This document shows, one piece after another, positions 1 through 6,231 of a DNA stretch of 9,486 nucleotides. A program made the position numbers and the translations under genes. Each line of letters opens with the position of its first letter. Position 1 is the stretch's first letter. The notes under the pieces were generated by a model. The model made no database searches. It had not been told where the DNA came from and was given only the letters and a program-made list of their open reading frames with translations. The stretch is from positions 1-9,486 of the forward strand of contig DATGUV010000136.1 in the NCBI GenBank assembly GCA_035301025.1, read 5' to 3'. The DNA comes from CALAMD01 sp035301025. GTDB taxonomy: Bacteria > Bacillota > Bacilli > Bacillales > Amphibacillaceae.

Positions 1-262
1 TCCGAACAATCGTTTTATTCACTTTCGCTCCAAGTACCATTTCTACCACATCAATCATGTCTTCAGTAGTTTTACGAAGTCCATCAATGAATGTAGAGGA
101 AATGTTTAAATCATGTAATAACTGTTTGATTTCCCCACCACCTCCGTGAACAATAACTGGATTGATTCCGGCGTGGATAAGTTTCTTCAATTGATTAAAA
201 AAAGATTGATCTAGTTGTTCAACAGATGATCCACCACATTTAATAACAACAATAGGTTTCAT
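1..262 (-). CDS. argB: Acetylglutamate kinase, N-terminal part (cut by window edge)
   Basis: This enzyme phosphorylates N-acetylglutamate with ATP, the second step of ornithine/arginine synthesis in the cytoplasm. Only the first 87 codons are visible; the gene runs off the left edge. The translation begins MKPIVVIKCGGS, with the ATP-phosphate-binding Lys8 and the Gly10-Gly11 pair of the amino-acid-kinase fold. It continues with VIVHGGGGEI (residues 36-45), where the family usually has HGGGP, and with DGLRKTT (60-66), whose Arg63 matches the substrate-binding arginine. VVEMVLGAKVNK (72-83) is also typical. The start ATG at 262 has a near-ideal Shine-Dalgarno AAGGAGG at 270-276, 7 nt away. It lies 15 bp downstream of argJ, so it is very probably co-transcribed with argC and argJ. 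The family identification is firm; completeness cannot be judged. Confidence 0.95.
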   Translation of the reverse strand, partial: MKPIVVIKCGGSSVEQLDQSFFNQLKKLIHAGINPVIVHGGGGEIKQLLHDLNISSTFIDGLRKTTEDMIDVVEMVLGAKVNKTIVR

Positions 263-269
263 TCAACTT

Positions 270-276
270 CCTCCTT
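270..276 (-). promoter_or_regulatory. argB ribosome binding site
   Basis: AAGGAGG on the minus strand lies 7 nt before the argB ATG at 262, within the short argJ-argB gap. It is an almost perfect anti-16S match and fixes the argB start. Confidence 0.85.
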
Positions 277-277
277 G

Positions 278-1507
278 TTATGAACGATAACTTGCATTTA
301 TGTGTACATAATCATACGTAAGATCACAACCCCAGACGATAGCAGCAGATGTCTTCATATGTACATGAACGGTTATAGTCACGTGATTTTGATTCATTAT
401 TTTCACAACGTCTTCCTCTTCATAAGAACATGGTTTCCCTTGCTTGAATAAATAAATAGAATCTATTAAAATATCAATCTTACCCGGTTCCACGGGCACT
501 CCGCTATATCCTATCGCTGCTATAATTCTTCCCCAGTTAGGATCTGATCCATAGACAGCTGTTTTAACGAGAGAGGAACCGACAATAGATAACCCAATTT
601 TTTTTGCATCTTTTTTCGTTTCTGCACCTTGAACGTGTACTTCAATGAGTTTTGTTGCTCCTTCACCATCGCGAGCAATCATTTTCGCTAAATCCGTGCA
701 TACTGCCTGAACCATTTGCTTAAACAACGTCCAGTCCGAATCGGTTTCTTCAAGAACATTCTCATGGGCCTCTCCACTAGCAAGCATGCACACCATATCA
801 TTCGTCGACATATCACCATCCACTGTTATACAATTAAATGAATCTTCCACCGTTTGAGAGAGTACCTTTTGTAGAGAAGCCGCAGAAAGTTTTGCATCTG
901 TTGTAATAAATGAAAGCATGGTTGCCATATTGGGATCAATCATTCCAGACCCTTTTGCCACCCCAGCTACAGTCACTTTTTCCCCATGAATGATTCCTTC
1001 ATAACATGTCGTTTTTGTACACGTATCCGTTGTTAAAATCGCTTGAGAAAAAGCATGTGCATTTTTCTCATGATCTCCTGGAGTTAGTTGTTGAATCGCA
1101 TGAGGGAATAAATCCATTGGTAATTGTTCCCCAATAATTCCTGTAGAAGCAACACCAACTTCTTCTAAAGGGATCTGATATTTTTCTGCAACGAGACGAC
1201 ATGTTTCTTCAGCATGAATGAGACCTCGCTCTCCAGTGCATGCATTCGCGTTGCCACTATTTACAATAATGGCTTGTAATGTAGGAGTTTTTTCTACATG
1301 TTTTTTCATTATTTGAATAGGAGCTGCTTGCACTTTATTCGTCGTATATACAGCAGCTGCAGTAGCTGGTTTTTTACAAAGAAGTAAGCCAATATCCTTT
1401 TTCTTCCTCCGAAAACCAGCATGGATTCCGTCAACTAGAAATCCTTTCGGTGTAACAATTGTTCCATCTTTTACATAATGCATTTCTTTAAGGGTAAAGT
1501 GGGACAT
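278..1507 (-). CDS. argJ: Bifunctional ornithine acetyltransferase / N-acetylglutamate synthase
   Basis: ArgJ moves the acetyl group from N-acetylornithine to glutamate, giving ornithine and N-acetylglutamate (the cyclic arginine pathway); many Bacillus forms also use acetyl-CoA. With the ATG at 1507 the protein has 409 residues, close to my recollection of about 406 for the B. subtilis protein. The hallmark self-cleavage motif KGSGMIDPNMATML is present at residues 185-198. Its Thr196 is the expected new N-terminal nucleophile after autoproteolysis into alpha and beta chains. VNSGNANACTG (82-92) and the C-terminal WGCDLTYDY...INASYRS are also typical. Three upstream in-frame ATG codons are less likely or poorer: 1537 and 1528 would lengthen the overlap with argC and lack the AAGGAG that precedes 1507. 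ATG 1483 has only a weak upstream site. The gene overlaps the argC end by 20 bp, which suggests translational coupling. Confidence 0.96.
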   Translation of the reverse strand: MSHFTLKEMHYVKDGTIVTPKGFLVDGIHAGFRRKKKDIGLLLCKKPATAAAVYTTNKVQAAPIQIMKKHVEKTPTLQAIIVNSGNANACTGERGLIHAEETCRLVAEKYQIPLEEVGVASTGIIGEQLPMDLFPHAIQQLTPGDHEKNAHAFSQAILTTDTCTKTTCYEGIIHGEKVTVAGVAKGSGMIDPNMATMLSFITTDAKLSAASLQKVLSQTVEDSFNCITVDGDMSTNDMVCMLASGEAHENVLEETDSDWTLFKQMVQAVCTDLAKMIARDGEGATKLIEVHVQGAETKKDAKKIGLSIVGSSLVKTAVYGSDPNWGRIIAAIGYSGVPVEPGKIDILIDSIYLFKQGKPCSYEEEDVVKIMNQNHVTITVHVHMKTSAAIVWGCDLTYDYVHINASYRS

Positions 1508-2522
1508 GTTGTAAACCAGCTCCTTCATCGAATCCACAAAGTAGATTCATATTTTGAATCGCCTGACCAGAAGCTCCTTTTACTAAATTATCAATGACTG
1601 AGACAATCGTTAGTCGACTCGTTCTTTCGTCATAAGAAATGCCGATATCACAAAAATTTGAACCTTGAACTTCTTTCGTACGTGGAAAGGAGTGAAGTGG
1701 GCGTATCCGAACGAAAGGATGATTGCGATATGTTTCCGTAAATAAATGATGCACCTCATCACTTGTTACCTTTTCTTCAAGAGTTACATACATTGTCGCC
1801 ATAATTCCTCTTGTCATCGGAATGAGATGAGGAGTAAATGTAATTGCCGAAATGGTATGATTCCATTTCTTTAATTGTTGCTCTATTTCTGGTGTATGCT
1901 GATGTTCATTGACTTTGTATGCAACAACGGAATCATTCACTGTCGGGTAATGTGTCGCTTCAGATGCAGAACGTCCTGCCCCACTTACTCCTGTTTTTGC
2001 ATCAATAATAATCGACGCTGGATCAATCGTTAATTCCTGAACAATTGGAGCAAGCCCTAGTAAAGCAACAGTTGGGAAACAACCTGGATTCGCAATGAAC
2101 GAAAGAGATGAATCAAATGAACTCCATTCAGGTAATCCATATATTGCTTTTTTCTGAAGTTGTGTAGCCCTTTGATTCATGTTGTAATATTCTTTGTAAA
2201 TGTCAGGATCATCAATCCTAAAGTCCCCTGATAAATCAATTACTTTCACTCCTTTTTCTAATAACTGAGGAACAATCTTTCCCGCTACTCCCGAAGGTGT
2301 TGATGTGAAAATGATATCCACTTCTTTGGCAATATGATCTATATCAAGCGTTTGTAAGTCGTGAGAAATTATTGTATGTATATGGGGGTAAAGTGCAGCA
2401 ATGTTTGTACCTTCTTGACTTGACGAATAAATTGCATACACCTTTACAAAGGGGTGTTGATGTAGTAAACGTAATAATTCAATTCCTCCATATCCGGTTG
2501 CTCCGATAATTGCTACATTCAT
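1488..2522 (-). CDS. argC: N-acetyl-gamma-glutamyl-phosphate reductase
   Basis: ArgC reduces N-acetylglutamyl phosphate to N-acetylglutamate semialdehyde with NADPH, the third step of arginine synthesis. The 344-residue length is usual for the short bacterial type. The N-terminal nucleotide-binding motif GATGYGGIELLRLL is at residues 7-20. The catalytic Cys148 sits in SFIANPGCFPTVALLGLAP, SGAGRS (180-185) follows, and EHQHTPEIEQ and PHLIPMTRG (231-239) complete the family pattern. The protein ends GLQHVPLYP, as in Bacillus relatives. I chose ATG 2522 because AGGAG lies 8 nt upstream; the in-frame GTG at 2531 overlaps that ribosome binding site and is unlikely. It is the first gene of the argC-argJ-argB operon and has a recognisable sigma-A promoter just upstream. 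Confidence 0.96.
   Translation of the reverse strand: MNVAIIGATGYGGIELLRLLHQHPFVKVYAIYSSSQEGTNIAALYPHIHTIISHDLQTLDIDHIAKEVDIIFTSTPSGVAGKIVPQLLEKGVKVIDLSGDFRIDDPDIYKEYYNMNQRATQLQKKAIYGLPEWSSFDSSLSFIANPGCFPTVALLGLAPIVQELTIDPASIIIDAKTGVSGAGRSASEATHYPTVNDSVVAYKVNEHQHTPEIEQQLKKWNHTISAITFTPHLIPMTRGIMATMYVTLEEKVTSDEVHHLFTETYRNHPFVRIRPLHSFPRTKEVQGSNFCDIGISYDERTSRLTIVSVIDNLVKGASGQAIQNMNLLCGFDEGAGLQHVPLYP
1520..1525 (-). promoter_or_regulatory. argJ ribosome binding site inside the argC end
   Basis: AAGGAG on the minus strand lies 12 nt upstream of the ATG at 1507, within the last codons of argC. It supports 1507 rather than the upstream ATGs at 1528 and 1537, because the site lies downstream of both. 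The spacing is slightly long, so 1483 is not fully excluded. Confidence 0.65.
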
Positions 2523-2530
2523 ACCAATCA

Positions 2531-2535
2531 CTCCT
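2531..2535 (-). promoter_or_regulatory. argC ribosome binding site
   Basis: AGGAG on the minus strand lies 8 nt before ATG 2522. It overlaps the alternative GTG codon at 2531, so it decides the start in favour of 2522. Confidence 0.8.
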
Positions 2536-2553
2536 AATTTAGAAATTGTGTTT

Positions 2554-2581
2554 ATTATACGTTGTATAAAAATAAAGTCAA
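2554..2581 (-). promoter_or_regulatory. Sigma-A-type promoter of the arg operon
   Basis: On the minus strand, TTGACT (2576-2581) is followed after a 16-bp spacer by a perfect TATAAT (2554-2559), about 32 bp before the argC start codon. Both hexamers are close to consensus and nothing else intervenes before the ribosome binding site. This is a sequence-based call; the transcription start is not known. Confidence 0.8.
2555..2569. promoter_or_regulatory. Candidate operator dyad over the arg -10 region
   Basis: A perfect inverted repeat, TTATAC-GTT-GTATAA, covers the -10 box and spacer of the arg promoter. A protein bound here would block RNA polymerase. In Bacillaceae the arginine repressor ArgR/AhrC controls this operon through AT-rich palindromic ARG boxes, so this is a plausible site. 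It does not closely match the classic TGAAT...ATTCA form, and part of the symmetry may come from the promoter sequence itself. Confidence 0.4.
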
Positions 2582-2582
2582 T

Positions 2583-2596
2583 AGTATATTTATACT
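2583..2596. promoter_or_regulatory. Candidate ARG-box-like dyad just upstream of the arg -35
   Basis: AGTATA-TT-TATACT (14 bp) is a perfect palindrome that starts 2 bp upstream of the -35 hexamer. It agrees with an idealised ARG-box core (TGAATAAATATTCA) at about 10 of 14 positions. Together with the dyad over the -10 box it could form a two-site ArgR/AhrC operator, about 28 bp apart centre to centre. The dyad is seen; the assignment to ArgR is inference. Confidence 0.45.
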
Positions 2597-2706
2597 TTTT
2601 TATTTTCGTTGAAACATATGCATATAACTAATTAAATGTGAAAACGTACATATCTGACACTTTTTAAAATGTATAATTATTGGGCATTTTATACACACGC
2701 ATGCAT

Positions 2707-2737
2707 AAAAAAACTCTATAGAAATAATCTATAGAGT
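2707..2737 (-). terminator. Rho-independent terminator of the DUF939-type gene
   Basis: A perfect 9-bp stem (ACTCTATAG / CTATAGAGT, 2713-2721 with 2729-2737) has a 7-nt loop. On the minus strand it is followed by a run of seven T (2707-2713, the last base shared with the stem). It starts about 29 bp beyond the stop codon of the minus-strand gene at 2766-3806, and separates it from the arg operon promoter. Confidence 0.82.
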
Positions 2738-2765
2738 ATGTGATAACGTGTGAAAATGAATTTAA

Positions 2766-3806
2766 TTAAAATGTTTGTTCATGGCGTCGAGTATATTTTT
2801 CTAACTTTTCTAATTCAACCATTAACGTAACAATGCTACTTGCAACTGGAAATATTTCAATCCAACGATCAATTTCAGACTGTTGCAATTCATTAATGAG
2901 ATCATTAATCGTTAAGTTCATAGCTGTAAAACTATCTTTTTCCATTCCTTCTTGTGTTAACACTTTTCCTTCATATGTGAGCATAATATTTTCGTGATAA
3001 TCCACAATTTTTTCAACAAGTTTCTTCACTAAAAACGATTGGTTTTCAGAAATTTCTTCAATTTTATTAATTTTACTCTCTACATTTCGGATGAGTTGGA
3101 ATTCAAGTTCTACCACTTTTAACATTTGTTTAAATACAACAATATCTTTCATAAAGTTAATTCTATTACGAATTAACATCCTACCTTTTTCATCATCAAT
3201 TACGCGAATATAATCTTTAATTTCTTTAATCGCTTCTTCAATTTCTGATTCCTTATCATGTAGTTCTTTTACTTTCATAGATCTACTAGGAATATAACGC
3301 AATAAAAATGTCGTTTGATCAGTTGCTTTTCGAATTGTTCTATAAATAATTTTTTGGTGATTCGGTGGGAATACAAGCATATTGACTAAAAATGCAGATA
3401 AGATACCGATAAAAATTAAAGATAACCGGTTCGCTAATACAACAAAATCTAACGTGTCTTCCCCCGATAACATAATCACTGAAATCGTAATAATCGTTAT
3501 ATTCACCGTCTTTACCCAACCAAGTCGAATATTCACGGCGATGGCTAGCATCACTGTAATACCGATGGAAACTGGATGTAATCCAAAGATATATGCACCT
3601 GTTAATGCAAAGACTACACCTATTATTGTTGAAATAACCGTCTCTTTAATATGTGTAATCGACCTCATAATTGAAGGTTGCATAGCAACAACGGCTGTAA
3701 TTACGGCTACCATTCCATAATCAATCTTCAGCGTTTCAGTCACTAAGATTGCCAGGGCAACGGCAATTCCTGTTTTCATCATACGAGGACCAATATTAAA
3801 ATTCAT
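2766..3806 (-). CDS. Aromatic acid exporter family (DUF939/FUSC-like) membrane protein
   Basis: This 346-residue protein fits the ArAE_1/DUF939 family, related to fusaric-acid-resistance and aromatic-acid efflux proteins. About six hydrophobic segments are visible in the N-terminal half (roughly 12-25, 31-46, 57-75, 78-92, 99-114 and 124-146). The pattern includes MVAVITAVVAMQPS and the loop LGWVKTVNITIIT typical of the family. After NMLVFPPNH (143-150) it turns into a charged, helix-rich cytoplasmic domain of about 200 residues with coiled-coil character. That domain is rich in Glu, Lys and Ile and ends near HEQTF. The ATG at 3806 has GGGAG 8 nt upstream. The gene stands alone with its own terminator and is divergent from purC. 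Family membership is likely; the substrate is unknown, and the aromatic-acid name is inherited from distant relatives. Confidence 0.88.
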   Translation of the reverse strand: MNFNIGPRMMKTGIAVALAILVTETLKIDYGMVAVITAVVAMQPSIMRSITHIKETVISTIIGVVFALTGAYIFGLHPVSIGITVMLAIAVNIRLGWVKTVNITIITISVIMLSGEDTLDFVVLANRLSLIFIGILSAFLVNMLVFPPNHQKIIYRTIRKATDQTTFLLRYIPSRSMKVKELHDKESEIEEAIKEIKDYIRVIDDEKGRMLIRNRINFMKDIVVFKQMLKVVELEFQLIRNVESKINKIEEISENQSFLVKKLVEKIVDYHENIMLTYEGKVLTQEGMEKDSFTAMNLTINDLINELQQSEIDRWIEIFPVASSIVTLMVELEKLEKYTRRHEQTF

Positions 3807-3970
3807 TGACTATACTCCCTTGTTCGTTATAAACACAATAAAACATCTATTTACTTCTTTCTTTAATTATGCCTATCTTTGATAATATATGCATAAATTA
3901 TATCATGAATTCGAATTTGTCTATACTTTAATGTATTTTATTTTAATGAAATTGGTCGACAAAATGAATA

Positions 3971-4004
3971 TTTACTGTTTCTTTTTACAAATCTGTTTTA
4001 TAAT
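3971..4004 (+). promoter_or_regulatory. Probable purC promoter (-10 box)
   Basis: A perfect TATAAT at 3999-4004 lies 37 bp before the purC ATG and 22 bp before its GGAG. No good -35 hexamer is found at normal spacing; TGTTTC at 3976-3981 is the 17-bp candidate and TTTACT at 3971-3976 is too far. I see no PurR-box pair or purine-riboswitch-like structure in the divergent 235-bp gap, although I could not fold it by computer. Confidence 0.5.
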
Positions 4005-4041
4005 AGAATCACAATTGTTTAGAAACGGAGCGAACGAGCAA

Positions 4042-4728
4042 ATGACACTATTGTATAAAGGAAAAACAAAAGATGTTTATGAACATACGAACAATCAAGT
4101 ACGACTACAATTTAAAGATGATGTAACTGGGGAGGATGGTGTATTTGACCCGGGTGCAAATACAGTAGGAGCTAAAATTAAGGGAGTAGGAAAGTCAGGA
4201 CTTCGCGTGACTACATACTTTTTTAAACTCTTGCAAACAAATGGCATTCCAACCCATTTTGTATCTTCATCCATTGAAGAACGTTCAATGATTGTAAAAA
4301 AAGCTACCATGTTTGGAAATGGACTAGAAGTCATTTGTAGATATCGAGCGGTAGGTAGTTTTTACCGTAGATATGGGGCATACTGTGAAGAGGGTGAAAT
4401 TTTACCCGCCATTACAGAAGTGACATTGAAAGATGATGATCGAAATGACCCACCGATTTCAAAAGAAACATTAGTTGCTTTAAATATTGTACCTGAAGAT
4501 ACTTATGATGAAATCATTGATTTAACGAAAAAAATTACCGCTCTTGTCCATGAAGCATGTGCACAACACGGACTAGAATTGTATGATATTAAATTAGAAT
4601 TTGGTCAAGATCCTGAAACTGGAAAACTCATGCTCATTGATGAAATATCTGGTGGTAACATGCGTCTGTATAAAAAAGATGAATATGTGGAACCACTTGA
4701 ATTAGAAGGCTATTTGTTGAACGATTAA
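4042..4728 (+). CDS. purC: Phosphoribosylaminoimidazole-succinocarboxamide synthase (SAICAR synthetase)
   Basis: PurC joins CAIR and aspartate with ATP to make SAICAR in purine synthesis. The 228-residue protein begins MTLLYKGKTKDVYE, with a glycine-rich nucleotide-binding strand. It carries both family signatures: GLEVICRYRAVGSF (94-107) and LYDIKLEFG (180-188). DEISGGNMRLY (200-210) follows. The FKDDVTGEDGVFDPGANTVG block (24-43) resembles the PurC type common in Clostridia and Paenibacillus more than the one I recall in the Bacillus pur operon. The open frame extends back to 3889, but that stretch is hydrophobic, lacks a ribosome binding site and contains the promoter. ATG 4042 has GGAG 11 nt upstream. 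It is the only confident plus-strand gene, stands alone without other pur genes and has its own terminator. It may be the sole PurC or a second copy. Confidence 0.94.
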   Translation: MTLLYKGKTKDVYEHTNNQVRLQFKDDVTGEDGVFDPGANTVGAKIKGVGKSGLRVTTYFFKLLQTNGIPTHFVSSSIEERSMIVKKATMFGNGLEVICRYRAVGSFYRRYGAYCEEGEILPAITEVTLKDDDRNDPPISKETLVALNIVPEDTYDEIIDLTKKITALVHEACAQHGLELYDIKLEFGQDPETGKLMLIDEISGGNMRLYKKDEYVEPLELEGYLLND

Positions 4729-4752
4729 GAATATAAAGCATCATAATTGTAC

Positions 4753-4801
4753 AAAACCCTAGTTAGTGAACAAATTAAAAATTCCTAACTAGGGTTTTTT
4801 T
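4753..4801 (+). terminator. Rho-independent terminator of purC
   Basis: A perfect 14-bp stem (AAAACCCTAGTTAG at 4753-4766 pairing with 4785-4798) has an 18-nt loop. The T-run at 4795-4801 overlaps the end of the stem. It lies 24 bp after the purC stop. The A-rich 5' flank is short, so it acts chiefly on plus-strand transcription. Confidence 0.88.
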
Positions 4802-4867
4802 AATGAAGTAGAAAAAAGGTGTGAGATACATGATAAAAATCATATTCAATCTGTTTTAGAGCATAAA

Positions 4868-5498
4868 GAACGCGCCAACGTGACCGATTTTCATATAAGT
4901 ATCATAAAAGGGCACGATGGACACTCCAGCGTGACCGGTTTATATATAAATATCACAAATGGGCACGATGGACGCGCTAACGTGACTGATTTTCATTAAA
5001 ATATCATAAACGGGAACGATGAACGCCCCAACGTGACCGATTTTCATTAAAATATCATAAACGGGAACGATGGACGCGCTAACGTGACCGATTTTCATTA
5101 AAATATCATAAAAGGGCACGATGAGCGCTCCAACGTGACCGGTTTTTATATAAGTATCATAAATGGGCACGATGAATGCTCCAACGTGACCGATTTCCAT
5201 ATAAATATCACAAATGGGCACGATAGACGCGCCAACGTGACCGATTTTCATTAAAATATCATAAAAGGGAACGATGAGCGCTCCAACGTGACCGGTTTTT
5301 ATATAAGTATCATAAATGGGCACGATGAACGCCCCAACGTGACCGATTTCCATATAAGTATCATAAACGGGAACGATGAACGCGCTAACGTAACCGATTT
5401 CCATATAAATATTATAAACGGGAACGATGAACGCCCCAACGTGACCGATTTCCATTAAAATATCATAAACGGGAACGATGAACGCTCCAACGTGACCG
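4868..5498. repeat. Tandem array of a 51-bp unit (12 full copies plus partial ends)
   Basis: Full units start at 4876, 4927, 4978, 5029, 5080, 5131, 5182, 5233, 5284, 5335, 5386 and 5437, each exactly 51 bp. An 8-bp partial unit (4868-4875) and an 11-bp partial unit (5488-5498) flank them. Each unit has conserved blocks: an AACGTGACCG head, an AT-rich middle around ATATCATAAA, and a GGG(C/A)ACGATG tail ending in GCGC, CCC or CTC. There is no length variation, only point differences, and no split into constant repeats and unique spacers, so this is a minisatellite-like array and not CRISPR. The minus strand stays open in one frame through most units because 51 is divisible by 3. There is no start with a ribosome binding site, and the differences fall mainly at amino-acid-changing positions. 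The array fills most of the 819-bp gap between purC and the DUF3169 gene. Function is unknown. Confidence 0.95.
5080..5334. repeat. Two-unit block duplicated within the 51-bp array
   Basis: The 102-bp block at 5080-5181 recurs at 5233-5334, 153 bp (three units) further on, with only 4 differences. These are one at the first base, one C/A in the GGGCACG/GGGAACG core, and two near the end. The unit between them (5182-5232) is a clearly different variant. Such a higher-order pattern indicates past duplication of a three-unit segment by slippage or unequal recombination. Confidence 0.85.
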
Positions 5499-5547
5499 CG
5501 GGGACTCTCTTTTATAGACTAAGAGCACGATTATGAAATTCATTCCT

Positions 5548-6231
5548 TTATTTATTTCGAATGGACCGCTGATATTTTACATTCCCCGCGATGAGGACTG
5601 CGCCCATGGCAAATATCGAAAATAGTTGGGATCCTTCACCTAGCGCAGAATACGTTGTTGCTAAAATGATTCCACCAATTAGTAAAATGTTCATTAAATT
5701 GTGTGACTTATATAACCCTTCTAAAATAATAAACTTCTCTCCTTCATCAGCCGTATCCAGCATTGCATCTAAATAGTCATCTCCTGATGTAGCATTTTCA
5801 GCTTTAGGAATCTCCCGGTCAGGATATAAATATGTTGATACCTTATTCATAAAACCACCAATAATTAAACTACCTACAAATAAGACGATTGAAATAATTA
5901 TAATGGCTGTAGACAATTGCTGCGTCAGAGTAACGGCAACAGAAATCATGGCCAATACCGTTGCAGTATGAAAAGCGATTGCAAAATCACTAGACTTTTG
6001 ATATTTCCTTTCATCAGCTAAATCCTCTTCTTCCCCCGTATATGTTGTATGATAAATGCGTTTCACTTCCATATATGACTGAATCGACCAAATAAGTAAA
6101 CCAACCGTTACGATCATGAGAAAATAAACAAATATATCATCTGAGCGATTCATGTCCCTCATATACATGAACCCATAAGCCAAGGCAAATCCAACAATTG
6201 CTCCAATAACCATTCTCTTTATTTGTTTCAT
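5548..6231 (-). CDS. DUF3169 family membrane protein
   Basis: This 227-residue protein fits the DUF3169 family found in Bacillus and relatives, with no established biochemical function. Six hydrophobic segments are visible at about 7-24, 33-50, 83-101, 107-127, 178-195 and 202-217. The loop between helices 2 and 3 holds the acidic stretch TGEEEDLADERKY. The longer loop between helices 4 and 5 holds YPDREIPKAENATSGDDYLDAMLDT and then DEGEKFIILEGLYKS, the part I recognise as most typical of the family. The start ATG at 6231 directly follows the stop codon of the upstream XRE regulator, and AGGAGG lies 11 nt before it inside that gene, so the two are translated from one message. DUF3169 genes paired with small XRE regulators are a recurring arrangement. 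I see no U-tract terminator after it; the 51-bp array begins 50 bp downstream. Confidence 0.85.
   Translation of the reverse strand: MKQIKRMVIGAIVGFALAYGFMYMRDMNRSDDIFVYFLMIVTVGLLIWSIQSYMEVKRIYHTTYTGEEEDLADERKYQKSSDFAIAFHTATVLAMISVAVTLTQQLSTAIIIISIVLFVGSLIIGGFMNKVSTYLYPDREIPKAENATSGDDYLDAMLDTADEGEKFIILEGLYKSHNLMNILLIGGIILATTYSALGEGSQLFSIFAMGAVLIAGNVKYQRSIRNK

Noticed and set aside
1508..1537. Longer argJ starting at 1537 or 1528
   Set aside because: The only good Shine-Dalgarno (1520-1525) lies downstream of these codons, and the extra residues are not seen in ArgJ proteins I recall.
2523..2531. argC start at GTG 2531
   Set aside because: It overlaps the AGGAG ribosome binding site that serves ATG 2522 at ideal spacing.
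3382..3720. Plus-strand 112-codon open frame inside the DUF939-type gene
   Set aside because: It is antisense to a convincing membrane protein gene, with no ribosome binding site and low-complexity Thr/Ile-rich translation.
3889..4041. N-terminal extension of purC to the ATG at 3889
   Set aside because: The extra 51 residues are hydrophobic and unlike any PurC, there is no ribosome binding site, and the stretch contains the likely TATAAT promoter box.
4816..4856. Tiny plus-strand open frame (MIKIIFNLF) with an AAGGTG-like site
   Set aside because: Only nine codons long and directly after the purC terminator; nothing supports expression.
4940..5455. 171-residue protein-coding gene on the minus strand
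   Set aside because: It is a translation of the tandem repeat; no ribosome binding site or promoter, start inside a repeat, differences not biased to silent positions.
4868..5498. CRISPR array
   Set aside because: The whole 51-bp unit repeats with similar identity along its length; there is no alternation of a constant repeat with unique spacers, and no cas gene is nearby.
5499..5547. Hairpin CTCTT / AAGAG as terminator of the DUF3169 gene
   Set aside because: The stem is only 5 bp, and no T-run follows on the minus strand.
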